Below are positions 44,583 through 53,264 of a DNA stretch of 64,000 nucleotides, piece by piece. How positions within the stretch are numbered: position 1 is the stretch's first letter; every line of letters begins with the position of its first letter. Source of the stretch: Cohnella phaseoli (GTDB taxonomy: Bacteria; Bacillota; Bacilli; Paenibacillales; Paenibacillaceae); contig NZ_QRDZ01000001.1 in assembly GCF_003386235.1 (NCBI RefSeq), positions 186,001-250,000 on the forward strand, written 5' to 3'. The notes below the pieces were generated by a model. It saw only the letters and a program-made list of their open reading frames with translations. It had not been told where the DNA came from and did no database searches. The position numbers and the translations under genes are program-made.

Positions 44583-46916
44583 ATGGAGCCATTCAAGCGA
44601 AAAACGCCGGAAGAAATTTTATATTCCATTTACCGACTTCACCGAGGCCGATTGAAAATATACATTGGCGCTGTGAGCGGTTCAGGCAAAACCTATCATA
44701 TGCTCCAGGAAGGACAAATGTTACAACGGCAAGGGGTTAATGTGGTGATCTGTGCGGTTTCAACCGGACAACGCCCCGAGACGTTGGAGCAGATTGGAGA
44801 TTTGGAGAGGATTCCAAGCATTCATTGGATAAAGGATGGCGTCGAATATAAAGATTTAAATATGGATTCGTTGCTAGAGCGCAATCCGGAAGTGGTTCTG
44901 GTGGACGGCTTGGCCCATCGGAACAGGGAAGGAGCGCAGCACCTGACTAGGCTGGATGACATTCGTTATTTACTAGATCGGGGAATCAGTGTCATTACAA
45001 CGGTTAATGTCTATGAGCTGGAGGGGGTGTTCGAGCTCGCTCATAAATTAACGGGCATCACTGCGGAGCATACGATTCCTTCCGATATACTGGATTCCGC
45101 AGATGAGGTTCGTTTGATCGATGTAACGCCGGAGGCGATACTGGAGCGGTTATCTGATGGCCGTTTCCATCATCCCGATCCAAGACTGTTCAAACGGGGC
45201 AATTTAGCGAAGCTTCGGGAGCTTGCTTTACGGCTTATGGCTGAAGGCGTGAACGAATCGCTGGAAAAGCATCGGGAAGCTGCTGGCTTGTTCGGCCCAT
45301 CCGGTGCGGCAGAGCGTATCCTTGTTTCGGCGCAGTACCATTGGAACGGCTCGATCTACGTGCGCAGAGGCCAGCAGGTGGCCAAACGGCTCGGCGGCGA
45401 CCTGCTAGTCGTCACGTTCGTCAATCCGAAACAAACGATGTCCAAAGAATCGCTGACCTTTAAGCGCTCGTTGCTTCAATTGGTTGAAAAAGTAGAAGGA
45501 GTATTCGAAGAAATTCCGATTGCTTCCCGGCGCGAGCTATCACGTAAATTAGGCCATTACGCAGCTAGCCACAACGTTACCCGAATCGTGATGGGACATT
45601 CCAAGCTGAGCCCATGGCAAGAGTTTTGGAGGGGGTCATTGGCAAACCGACTATTGAGCAAAATCAAAAATGTCGATCTCTTGTTTATGGCCGACAGCTC
45701 AGAACGGGAAGGCAGACGAATATTGCCTACCAGGACGCACCAAAATCAGGAATCGAGCGCCTATCATCGCCTTACGGACCAGGAAATGGAGGAACAAATA
45801 CAGAAAATCAGGCGAGGGAAGTTTAAAGTATACATTGGCGCAGCTCCCGGCGTTGGGAAAACGTACACGATGCTTAGGGAAGGGAAGGACCTCCTTAAAA
45901 AACAAATCGATGTAGTCATCGGTCTTCTGGAGACACATGGCCGCGCTGAAACATTGGAACAGGTAGGCGAACTGCCGATCATCCCTAGAAACAAAACACC
46001 TTATCGAGGAACAGAGCTCGAAGAAATGGATGTTCCGGCGATTATAAAGCGTAATCCTGAGGTCGTGTTAATCGATGAGTTAGCCCATACCAATGTTCCC
46101 GGCAGCCAAAACCGGAAACGCTATACCGATGTCCTGGAAGTCCTGAATGCCGGCATTTCGGTGATTTCCACTATGAACGTTCAGCATCTGGAAAGCTTGA
46201 ATGACGCTGTTGAGCAAATTACTGGCGTTAGGGTACGGGAAACTGTTCCGGACCATATCCTGCATTTGGCGGACGAAGTCCAACTCATTGATGTATCGCC
46301 TGCGTCCTTGCAGCGGCGCATGAGAGAAGGAAGGATCTATGCAGCTAATAAAATCGAACAGGCACTAGGTTCCTTTTTCAAAACAGGAAATTTGATCGCA
46401 CTGCGTGAGCTTGCACTTCGGGAGATAGCGGATGATGTAGATGAGCGATTGGAATCCTGGGAGCGCAAAGCTTCGCTTCGGGGACCATGGCGAAGAAAAG
46501 AAACGATTTGTGTGGGAGTAACGGCAAGTCCTAACGCAGAGCGTTTGATTAGAAGAGGATTTCGAATCGCATATCGTTTGAAAGCCGAGTGGTACGTGAT
46601 TTATGTTCACAAGGGCCATTTGATTTCGGATGAGCTGAACAAGCGTCTCGAACGATTAAAGGAATTGTCCATGCGTTTGGGAGGCATATTCGAAGTGCAA
46701 TTTACAGCAAGAGAACGAGACGTTGCTTCCATACTGATCGGAAAATCGGACGAGAGAATGGCAACGCAAATGGTTTTGGGGCAATCCGGCAGGAACATCT
46801 GGAAGCTTGTGCGCCATGGATCCATCGTCAAGACTGTACTGCGGCATGCCCGACATATGGATGTTCTGATTGTTGCGGACTTTGAGCCTCATGCCAAACC
46901 GTTGGACGAGTCATAA
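44583..46916 (+). CDS. Tandem-duplicated KdpD sensor (KdpD-USP-KdpD-USP), no kinase domain
   Basis: Cytoplasmic protein of 777 residues made of two KdpD N-terminal modules. Module 1: KdpD domain about 21-235 (Walker A GAVSGSGKT; DGLAHRN where family members have DELAHTN), USP about 244-370. Module 2: KdpD domain about 411-625 (GAAPGVGKTYTM, LIDELAHTN), USP about 637-765, with FTA in VQFTARERD where the S. aureus c-di-AMP site has FTAxY. There is no membrane segment, HisKA or ATPase domain. The first copy has lost several conserved residues and looks specialised. It follows kdpC, where normal kdpD would lie; the kinase half is at 37220 on the other strand. I infer that it senses ATP, K+ or c-di-AMP and acts on that kinase in trans. 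Confidence 0.88.
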   Translation: MEPFKRKTPEEILYSIYRLHRGRLKIYIGAVSGSGKTYHMLQEGQMLQRQGVNVVICAVSTGQRPETLEQIGDLERIPSIHWIKDGVEYKDLNMDSLLERNPEVVLVDGLAHRNREGAQHLTRLDDIRYLLDRGISVITTVNVYELEGVFELAHKLTGITAEHTIPSDILDSADEVRLIDVTPEAILERLSDGRFHHPDPRLFKRGNLAKLRELALRLMAEGVNESLEKHREAAGLFGPSGAAERILVSAQYHWNGSIYVRRGQQVAKRLGGDLLVVTFVNPKQTMSKESLTFKRSLLQLVEKVEGVFEEIPIASRRELSRKLGHYAASHNVTRIVMGHSKLSPWQEFWRGSLANRLLSKIKNVDLLFMADSSEREGRRILPTRTHQNQESSAYHRLTDQEMEEQIQKIRRGKFKVYIGAAPGVGKTYTMLREGKDLLKKQIDVVIGLLETHGRAETLEQVGELPIIPRNKTPYRGTELEEMDVPAIIKRNPEVVLIDELAHTNVPGSQNRKRYTDVLEVLNAGISVISTMNVQHLESLNDAVEQITGVRVRETVPDHILHLADEVQLIDVSPASLQRRMREGRIYAANKIEQALGSFFKTGNLIALRELALREIADDVDERLESWERKASLRGPWRRKETICVGVTASPNAERLIRRGFRIAYRLKAEWYVIYVHKGHLISDELNKRLERLKELSMRLGGIFEVQFTARERDVASILIGKSDERMATQMVLGQSGRNIWKLVRHGSIVKTVLRHARHMDVLIVADFEPHAKPLDES

Positions 46917-46948
46917 TTCATTTCTTGTAGAGGTCGAGGTGAAAGAGA

Positions 46949-47734
46949 ATGCCGCAAATCATGCGAAGAAATTGCTCTATCTATTACGAATCCCGTGGGA
47001 ATGGTCTGCCTCTGATTTTTATACCAGGCCCTTCATTTTCGCATCGTTTGTTTGAGCCGCAAATTGAATATTTCAGGCATTATTACAGAGTAGTTGCTAT
47101 GGATTTGAGGGGGAACGGACAATCCGGAAAGCTTGGTGTTTCGGGCAAAGAAATCATCGAAGAACAATGCCGAGATATTTCTGCATTATTAAACCACCTC
47201 GGTATAACAAATGCTGTTTTCATAGGATTTTCTGGAGGTGGTTTTGTAGTGCAAAAATTTGCACATTTGTATCCTGATAAAGTCCGCGCAGTTGTTGCTG
47301 CCGATAGTCATCATTGGTCAATCACCCAAAATCGAATAGTTCGTTTTTTTCAGTCTCTTGCCGCATTGTCCCATTTTATTCCTGAAGATATGGGAACACG
47401 AACAATAAGAATCATATATTCCCAGTGGCTACTGGCCTATAAAATTTTAAAAAAAGAAGGGCTTCAGAAAAGGCCGACAGAAACGATTAAACAAGAATAT
47501 GCGCTTCATCGCTTGAATTACAGAGAATTTGCCCCTTTTCTTCAAATTCCGGTCTTGCTTGTTGCCAGCGAAGGAAACGCATATTTGGTTACGGAAGCAC
47601 AGGAAATGAGGAGGCTATTGCCGTGTTCCAAAGTTGAAATTATCAATGATTCTCTTGATCCAAGCCACCTGTGCCAGCCTTTAAAGTTTAATGCTGTTGT
47701 TCGAGATTTTTTAGTTTGTCATGGGTATCATTAA
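46949..47734 (+). CDS. Alpha/beta hydrolase
   Basis: Cytoplasmic alpha/beta-fold hydrolase of 261 residues. The oxyanion-side loop is PLIFIPGPSF, then MDLRGNGQSGK; the nucleophile serine lies in VFIGFSGGGFVVQKF (about residue 98). Towards the C-terminus VLLVASEGNAYLVTEAQEMR holds the usual acid region, with Glu or Asn where Asp is common, and DPSHLCQP provides a candidate histidine. Substrate unknown. GAGGTGAAAGAG precedes the ATG. It lies 33 bp after the KdpD-sensor gene and may be co-transcribed, without an evident link to K+. Confidence 0.78.
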   Translation: MPQIMRRNCSIYYESRGNGLPLIFIPGPSFSHRLFEPQIEYFRHYYRVVAMDLRGNGQSGKLGVSGKEIIEEQCRDISALLNHLGITNAVFIGFSGGGFVVQKFAHLYPDKVRAVVAADSHHWSITQNRIVRFFQSLAALSHFIPEDMGTRTIRIIYSQWLLAYKILKKEGLQKRPTETIKQEYALHRLNYREFAPFLQIPVLLVASEGNAYLVTEAQEMRRLLPCSKVEIINDSLDPSHLCQPLKFNAVVRDFLVCHGYH

Positions 47735-47793
47735 CTTGCTCTTCAGACGAACGAATATGGGCGATACCTGTGATGCTTCCAACCTGGATGAAA

Positions 47794-47838
47794 AGGGGAC
47801 AGCCGAAAGGTCTTAGGCCGCCAAGCTGTCCCCTAATT
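47794..47838. terminator. Terminator shared by the hydrolase and ktrB genes
   Basis: Ten-base-pair stem AGGGGACAGC/GCTGTCCCCT (47794-47803, 47825-47834) lies between two convergent genes and can serve both. Confidence 0.7.
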
Positions 47839-47841
47839 ATT

Positions 47842-49239
47842 TCAGCCAATCAGTACATGGTCTTCTGCGTAACCGATTTTGGAGGTGTGCTTTTTTTGTG
47901 CCAATGCAAAGGCTAGCGTCAGCGGGCCGAGTCGCCCTACAAACATCGTGACTGTAACGATGATTTTGCCGAGCGGAGACAATTCGCTAGTTAGCCCCAT
48001 CGATAACCCGGTTGTACTGAAAGCGGATGTCGCTTCGAACAGCACCTCCAGAAAGTGATCCTCCAGCATTCCTTCTGACAGCGTAAGCAGCAAAGCGACC
48101 AACAATACGACAGCCAACGAGCTCATAACGACGGCGAGTGCTCGCATAACCGTATCGACCCCGATCTTGCGTTTGAAGGCATGTATCTGGCTGCCTCCGC
48201 GAAATGTATTGATCGTTGCCAGGACAAGCACAACAAACGTATTAATTTTGATTCCGCCACCCGTTCCACCGGATGCAGCCCCAATAAACATCAGAATGAT
48301 AAGAAGGAACTGCGAAGTGGTGAGCATGCTTCCAATGTCGATGGTATTAAAACCGGAGCTTCTGGGTGTAGATCCTTGAAATAGTGCGGCCCAGAGCCGT
48401 TCTCCGATGTTCAGATCGCCAAACGTTGCCGGATTCCAGCTTTCTAACAAGAAAAGCAGCAAAAATCCCGCCACATACAAGATTCCTGAGCCGAGCAGCA
48501 CCACTTTAGAATGGAGCGACAGCTTTCTCCAAGAACGTTTGCGAAACAAATCAACCACGACTATGTAGCCAAGCCCTCCGATAATAAAAAGAGCCACAAT
48601 CGTCATATTTACGATTGGATCGCCAACGAAGGACGACAGGCTGTCCGACCACAGGGCAAACCCGGCATTGTTAAATGCGGATACCGAATGGAAGAGAGCG
48701 TAATAAGCGGCTTGGCCCCAGCCCATTTCGGAATGCCAGCGAACTGTCAGCAATAAGATCGCTAGCATCTCAAACGCGAACGCGATCAGAACCATATAGA
48801 TCGACAGCTTAACCAAGCCTTGCGCTGATGTAGAATGGGTTGCCTGTTGAATGACGAGTCTCTGCTTCAAACCGATTTTTTTTCCTAATAGAATGGCGAC
48901 CATTACGCCCAGAGTCATAAAACCAAGTCCGCCCACTTGTATCATAATCATGATAACCACTTGTCCAAATGTGGAAAAGACACTACCTGTGTCCACCACA
49001 ACGAGACCATTCACACAAATCGCGGAGGTGGCTGTAAACAAGGCATTCAATAACCCGATCGATTCCCCGTTCGAGGACGAATAAGGGAGAGAGAGAAACA
49101 GGGCACCGATCCAGATGAGACAGAAAAAAATGATCATGATCAATTGGGGAGGGCTCATCTTGTTTTTCAACAGGTTTACGATCGCCACTAGAACGCGGAA
49201 TACCGAAGAGTGCAACGTGCGTCTGTCATTTCCGTTCAT
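47842..49239 (-). CDS. ktrB: K+ uptake channel subunit KtrB
   Basis: K+-translocating membrane subunit of about 465 residues with four M1-P-M2 repeats (SKT superfamily). Filter segments are visible: ATSAICVNGLVVVDTG, HSVSAFNNAGFALWSD, STPRSSGFNTIDIG and EATSAFSTTGLSMGLT, each with the key glycine. GGGAG lies before ATG 49239; a frame from 49269 runs back into ktrA. It forms a Na+-dependent K+ channel gated by the KtrA ring. It overlaps the end of ktrA by 14 bp. Confidence 0.93.
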   Translation of the reverse strand: MNGNDRRTLHSSVFRVLVAIVNLLKNKMSPPQLIMIIFFCLIWIGALFLSLPYSSSNGESIGLLNALFTATSAICVNGLVVVDTGSVFSTFGQVVIMIMIQVGGLGFMTLGVMVAILLGKKIGLKQRLVIQQATHSTSAQGLVKLSIYMVLIAFAFEMLAILLLTVRWHSEMGWGQAAYYALFHSVSAFNNAGFALWSDSLSSFVGDPIVNMTIVALFIIGGLGYIVVVDLFRKRSWRKLSLHSKVVLLGSGILYVAGFLLLFLLESWNPATFGDLNIGERLWAALFQGSTPRSSGFNTIDIGSMLTTSQFLLIILMFIGAASGGTGGGIKINTFVVLVLATINTFRGGSQIHAFKRKIGVDTVMRALAVVMSSLAVVLLVALLLTLSEGMLEDHFLEVLFEATSAFSTTGLSMGLTSELSPLGKIIVTVTMFVGRLGPLTLAFALAQKKHTSKIGYAEDHVLIG

Positions 49240-49888
49240 AGTCGACTCCCAGATGGCGGACGTCCTCATTGCTACCGATCACAAGCAGGATGTCTCCGGT
49301 ATAAATTTCGTCCTCAGCTTTGGGTGATATATTGAATTGGTCGCCGGTTTTGATGGCCATAATCGTACAACCGTATTTTGCACGAATGTTTAATTGCTTT
49401 AGTGACTTTCCGTTCATGGCTGGTGGAGCTTTAATTTCCACCAGATTGTAGTCGGGGGACAGTTCGATATAATCGATCAAATTATCCGAACTTAATTGGT
49501 TTCCGAGACGGATCGCCATATCCCTTTCAGGGTATATGATATGGTCTGCACCGATTTTACTCAGTACATGTCCATGCATTTCATTTTTTGCTTTAGCTGT
49601 TACTTGGGGAATTTGGAGTTCTTTTAACAACAAAGTCGTTAAAATGCTGGCTTGCAAGTCTTCCCCAATCGCTACAATCGCGTGGAGGAAATTACGGGCG
49701 CCCAGTTCTCTAAGAACCGTTTCATCGGTGCAGTCAGCCTGCAAAGCATGCGTGGCTATGGAGGAAATATCTTGAACGGGCTGCTCGTGTTTATCAATAG
49801 CCAGCACCTCATGACCGTTTTGAATCAAGGTGCGCACCAGGCTTGAACCGAAGCGGCCTAATCCGATGACAATAAATTGTTTTTGCAA
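49226..49888 (-). CDS. ktrA: K+ uptake regulatory subunit KtrA
   Basis: Cytoplasmic RCK protein of 220 residues: RCK_N (Rossmann GLGRFGSSLVRTLIQNGHEV, then ALQADCTDETVLRELG) at 1-135 and RCK_C at about 140-220 (NLVEIKAPPAMNGKSLKQLN, then IYTGDILLVIGSNEDVR). It binds ATP/ADP in RCK_N; c-di-AMP binds RCK_C in S. aureus KtrA and lowers K+ uptake. The start is TTG with AAAGGGG upstream. Middle gene of a USP-ktrA-ktrB operon controlled by riboswitch D, so c-di-AMP could act both on the RNA and on the protein. Confidence 0.93.
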   Translation of the reverse strand: MQKQFIVIGLGRFGSSLVRTLIQNGHEVLAIDKHEQPVQDISSIATHALQADCTDETVLRELGARNFLHAIVAIGEDLQASILTTLLLKELQIPQVTAKAKNEMHGHVLSKIGADHIIYPERDMAIRLGNQLSSDNLIDYIELSPDYNLVEIKAPPAMNGKSLKQLNIRAKYGCTIMAIKTGDQFNISPKAEDEIYTGDILLVIGSNEDVRHLGVDYERK

Positions 49889-49909
49889 ATCGATCGCAGC
49901 CCCTTTCCG

Positions 49910-50356
49910 TTATTCTCCGTTTTCTTCATCATTGACTTTCAAGCTGCTAGCCATTCGTTGAGCCGAGACGATGTGCATGTCGACCTCTACAATTCGTTTC
50001 ATCAACTCAGTTACGATAGAGCCATTCATGATTTCCTGTAAACGCGTTTGTCCGGGCTGTCCGAGAATCAGCTGCGTGATTTCCAACTCTTTGACGGTTT
50101 CGGCGATTACCTCGGCGGTTTTGCGGCTTTCGCGCGATTTGATTATACAAGTTGCCCTCCATTTGTCACATTGGGTTTGCCACAGCGACATGTTCTTTTT
50201 CTGCTCCGAACCGGGCGACTCCAGCCGTTCCGGAATCACTCCCAGTACATACAAGGGGCAGCGTATCATACTGGCCAGCTTACCGCCACGCCGGATGAGG
50301 TTCTCGCTATTAGGGCCATGATACACGCATACCATAATCTTTTCGCTGCTGATCAT
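49910..50356 (-). CDS. KdpD-type USP domain protein, first gene of the ktr operon
   Basis: Cytoplasmic single-domain protein of 148 residues, similar to the USP part of KdpD and to the protein at 35296: IMVCVYHGPNSENLIRRGGK, then SRKTAEVIAETVKELEITQL, ILGQPGQTRLQEIMNGSIVT and VEVDMHIVSAQR. AAAGGAG precedes ATG 50356. It lacks the extra C-terminal domain of the other copy. It stands 22 bp before ktrA, in the same operon, under riboswitch D. A c-di-AMP- or nucleotide-binding partner of KtrA or of the split KdpD system is a reasonable guess, not shown. Confidence 0.78.
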   Translation of the reverse strand: MISSEKIMVCVYHGPNSENLIRRGGKLASMIRCPLYVLGVIPERLESPGSEQKKNMSLWQTQCDKWRATCIIKSRESRKTAEVIAETVKELEITQLILGQPGQTRLQEIMNGSIVTELMKRIVEVDMHIVSAQRMASSLKVNDEENGE

Positions 50357-50404
50357 TGTTCTTACTCCTTTGCCTACAAGTGAGGGTTTACTATAAATAT
50401 CCAA

Positions 50405-50446
50405 ACAAAAAAAGCCTGAAGCAGAGAAGGTCCGCTACCAGGCTTT
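50405..50446 (-). terminator. Expression-platform terminator of riboswitch D
   Basis: On the minus strand AAAGCCTG/CAGGCTTT is followed by TTTTTG, between the aptamer and the USP-ktrAB operon. Confidence 0.85.
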
Positions 50447-50499
50447 GGAGTGTTGTTCTAAACGTCAAACCAAAGATGCATGAAGGCCTCTCTCAATGT

Positions 50500-50633
50500 C
50501 GCTGACGAGGTTAGCTGTCGGATTCGGGTCTGAGAGTCCCCGTTCTCTCCGTATTTCAAAGAGAATTCACCCCTGAAGCGCTGCCGCTTCTATGGTTCCC
50601 CCGCTCCTCATAATAAAAGAGGATTAAGCGATG
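50500..50633 (-). ncRNA. c-di-AMP riboswitch (ydaO-yuaA class), copy D
   Basis: Minus-strand leader with the conserved blocks in order: TCGCTTAATCC, GGGGGAACCA, GGGGTGAATT, GGGGACTCTC, CCGAATCCGACAGCTAACC and TCGTCAGC. It controls the USP-ktrA-ktrB operon through the terminator at 50405. This matches the classic ydaO/yuaA control of ktrAB in Bacillus subtilis. Confidence 0.92.
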
Positions 50634-50655
50634 CGAATATGAATTTGTCGATTTC

Positions 50656-50684
50656 ATACTAAGCCAGTTCATGTAAAAAGTAAA
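50656..50684 (-). promoter_or_regulatory. Promoter upstream of riboswitch D
   Basis: Minus strand TTTACT (50679-50684), 17-bp spacer, TAGTAT (50656-50661), 22 bp before the aptamer. Confidence 0.6.
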
Positions 50685-50819
50685 TACATCGGCGTAAAAT
50701 AAAGAATGTAAAAATCAGCAAGTCTCAGTTGATTGCTCGACCGGATATAGGTAATAATACGGAGACAAGGTTGGAAGGTTTCATTCGACTTGAAGCCACA
50801 GGAAGGAGAATCTCTTTCG

Positions 50820-52175
50820 ATGCGAAGAGACTCGTTGTCTTCGAAGAGCCAATTTCATTTAACCTCTTCACGGCTCATTCTTTTAAGCTTTGCATGCCCT
50901 ATCGTTTTGGGGGCGATCCTGTTGTCTTTGCCGATCTCAGCTTCATCGGGTGAAGGAATAGGCTGGTTGAACGCGTTATTCACGTCGACGTCCGCCGTAT
51001 GCGTGACCGGACTGGCTGTGGTAGATACAGGAACGGATTTTTCTATATTTGGTCAAACCGTTATTATGTGTCTCATTCAAATCGGCGGACTTGGGTTCAT
51101 GACCTACAGCGTTCTGGTGGCCGTCGTGTTAGGTAAGAGAATCGGCCTGAAAAACCGTTTGCTGATTCAGGAGTCTACAAACGCGCTGTCGACGCAAGGC
51201 GTCGTAAGACTATCGCTTGGTATTTTTACGGTTGCTTTGGTTATCGAAGTCGTGGGAGCGGCCTTGCTTACCATTCGCTGGTCAGAGCATCTGGGACTGA
51301 AGAACGCAATTTACTATGGCATTTTTCATTCCGTTTCATCTTTTAACAATGCAGGATTCGGACTGTGGTCGGACAGTCTGAGCCGTTACGTCGGCGATCC
51401 ACTAGTCAATATCGTGATAACGCTGCTGTTTATCATTGGAGGACTCGGATTTACCGTAGTTCTTGATATTATCAGAAACAGAAGCTGGAAAAGGCTTTCC
51501 CTTCATTCCAGAATCGTCCTGGCTTTTTCGGGAATCTTGTGCCTAACCGGTTTTCTTGTTATCTTCGCGCTCGAATCGTTCAATTCAGAGACCTTCGGGA
51601 ATATGTCCTGGTGGGAAAGAATCTGGGCCGCTTATTTTCAGGGCGTAGTAACCCGAACAGCAGGCTTCAACACGATAGATATCGCTTCGATGATGACGGC
51701 ATCCCAATTTTTCATGATCTTTCTTATGTTCATTGGCGCTTCCTCCGGCTCGACTGGAGGGGGGATCAAAACAAGCACATTTGCCGTTTTGCTGTTCACC
51801 CTTATCAGTATCGTAAAGGGGAATCCGGACGTTCAAATCATGCACCGGCGAATCCCTCAATCTATTATATTGAGATCATTGGCTGTAATGGTCATTTCGG
51901 TCGGGGTAGTGACGGTGGCCACATTTCTTTTGACGTTGAGCGAACATAGTCTAAGAAAGGATTTCATGGAAGTGCTCTTTGAAGCGACTTCCGCCTTCGG
52001 GACGGTCGGATTGTCCATGGGATTGACCCCCGAGCTTTCGCCCCTCGGAAAGTTCATCGTTATCTTTACCATGTTTATTGGCAGGCTTGGACCATTAACA
52101 ATAGCTTTCGCGCTGTCGCAAAGGGTTTCCAGACAGAAGTACCGCTTTCCTGAGGAAAAGGTTCTAATCGGGTAA
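50820..52175 (+). CDS. ktrB: Second K+ uptake channel subunit KtrB/KtrD
   Basis: SKT-family membrane protein of about 451 residues, close to the KtrB at 47842. Filter segments are STSAVCVTGLAVVDTG, HSVSSFNNAGFGLWSD, VTRTAGFNTIDIAS and EATSAFGTVGLSMGLT. No ktrA lies beside it, as with orphan ktrD of Bacillus, so it probably shares a KtrA or KtrC ring from elsewhere, perhaps the one at 49226. AGGAGA lies 11 bases before ATG 50820; an upstream in-frame TTG at 50790 has no ribosome binding site. It is divergent from the riboswitch-controlled ktr operon and, on this strand, has no c-di-AMP aptamer of its own. Confidence 0.9.
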   Translation: MRRDSLSSKSQFHLTSSRLILLSFACPIVLGAILLSLPISASSGEGIGWLNALFTSTSAVCVTGLAVVDTGTDFSIFGQTVIMCLIQIGGLGFMTYSVLVAVVLGKRIGLKNRLLIQESTNALSTQGVVRLSLGIFTVALVIEVVGAALLTIRWSEHLGLKNAIYYGIFHSVSSFNNAGFGLWSDSLSRYVGDPLVNIVITLLFIIGGLGFTVVLDIIRNRSWKRLSLHSRIVLAFSGILCLTGFLVIFALESFNSETFGNMSWWERIWAAYFQGVVTRTAGFNTIDIASMMTASQFFMIFLMFIGASSGSTGGGIKTSTFAVLLFTLISIVKGNPDVQIMHRRIPQSIILRSLAVMVISVGVVTVATFLLTLSEHSLRKDFMEVLFEATSAFGTVGLSMGLTPELSPLGKFIVIFTMFIGRLGPLTIAFALSQRVSRQKYRFPEEKVLIG

Positions 52176-52248
52176 AAAGGCCTTTTTTCCTAGCGTGCTA
52201 AAATGTGTACAGATCCGGCATTTGGATGTAACGTAATATAAAGAAGTC

Positions 52249-52401
52249 ATGGTAGATCGAATTCAACAAAGCGGGGGCATAGTCGACAGAATATTTGATG
52301 GTCGAGTATTTTGTTGGATTTCAATTAAACCTTATGATCAAAATGATGAGATCATACGGACTTGTACTTTACTCACCCAGGATGCAGCGGGGAATAAATA
52401 A
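52249..52401 (+). CDS. Possible small protein, unknown function
   Basis: A 50-codon frame (MVDRIQQSGGIVDRIFDGRV, then FCWISIKPYDQNDEIIRTCT). The composition looks protein-like, but the ribosome binding site (AAAGAAG) is weak and I recognise no family. It may be a gene fragment at the edge of the AT-rich accessory region. Confidence 0.3.
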   Translation: MVDRIQQSGGIVDRIFDGRVFCWISIKPYDQNDEIIRTCTLLTQDAAGNK

Positions 52402-52859
52402 GCGAGACGAAAGCTACGGATTCTCTTCTCTTTGATTTTTGCCAACTTGCGAAAGTTCATGTCTATCCAGTATAGAAGCAAACAACGACAATTCGCCTAG
52501 AGGCGGGAGTGGCAGTATGTCCGCCGTTGATCTAGCACTTTGGGTATGTCTTGTTTCCAAGCAATTGTTTGGTTGTCCAGAAATGTTTTTAGTGACCGTT
52601 AGATCGGCATTGCTTGAACTTCGGAGTTCGCCCTCGAGTGGATCAAGTCAAGCTTCTGATACGCGGATTTTTTGATCTTGACGATATCAATCGACACGGA
52701 TTTTTACTCTGTCGAATTTGCGAATGATAAATTTATGTGCTACCATTCGGATATGCATTATCGCAGTAATATCAAATTTCTACTGAGACTTTGCTATTCT
52801 CGATGAATTGTACTGGGAGATTACGACAATACTATACTGTCTTTTTGAGGGCGGAGTTA
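52402..52859. other. Interval without a recognisable gene
   Basis: About 460 bp. The open frame 52439-52675 has no start signal and low-complexity, serine-rich composition. No repeats or RNA features were seen. Confidence 0.4.
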
Positions 52860-53030
52860 ATGAGCCAACCGCATGATAAAAAACCACCTGTTACTATTGG
52901 CACGAAGTCAGTTATAAAAGTGAAGTTGATGGCACCTTCGAGTGACGGCGGCGCCGATCGCGAAGTTAGTGTTGTTTATGAACGTAAAGCTGAATATGGC
53001 CTTCCATCCTTCCTTAAGACGAAAATGTAA
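52860..53030 (+). CDS. Small protein of unknown function
   Basis: A 56-residue basic protein (MSQPHDKKPPVTIGTKSVIK, then VKLMAPSSDGGADREVSVVY, ending LPSFLKTKM). GGGCGGAG lies before the ATG, and a strong terminator begins 17 bp after the stop, so it looks like a real one-gene unit. I do not recognise it. It lies just left of the proposed left end of the Tn7-like element. Confidence 0.5.
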   Translation: MSQPHDKKPPVTIGTKSVIKVKLMAPSSDGGADREVSVVYERKAEYGLPSFLKTKM

Positions 53031-53046
53031 ATTCTCTGCTAGGTGC

Positions 53047-53080
53047 AACACGCCTTTCAATGGGCGTGTTTTAGTTTTAA
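53047..53080 (+). terminator. Terminator of the 56-residue protein gene
   Basis: AACACGCC/GGCGTGTT stem (53047-53054, 53063-53070) followed by TTAGTTTTA. Confidence 0.8.
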
Positions 53081-53224
53081 ATAGAGCAAATAATTTTCAT
53101 TATTAATTCCTTGGATTTCTTACCTTAATGGGACTATGGCCTGATATCTTTTTTAAAGACAGCACATCGGAAACCAGTTAAGGGACTTCGTGGACTTCTT
53201 TAGACTTAAAGCCCTCATATAAGG

Positions 53225-53264
53225 TGTGGTACAAATTCGAACATTTTGGGCGTAATTCATTAGA
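53225..53264 (+). mobile_element. Proposed left end of a Tn7-like element
   Basis: TGTGGTACAAATT at 53225 matches, with one base missing, the inverted right end (TGTGGTGACAAATT, from AATTTGTCACCACA at 57392-57405). Within it AATTCATTAGA (53254-53264) is an inverted copy of the repeat found three times at the right end. No 5-bp target duplication is evident (TAAGG to the left, TTTGA to the right). Confidence 0.55.

Noticed and set aside
52439..52675. 78-codon serine-rich frame
   Set aside because: No start signal, low-complexity composition and no homology by eye.
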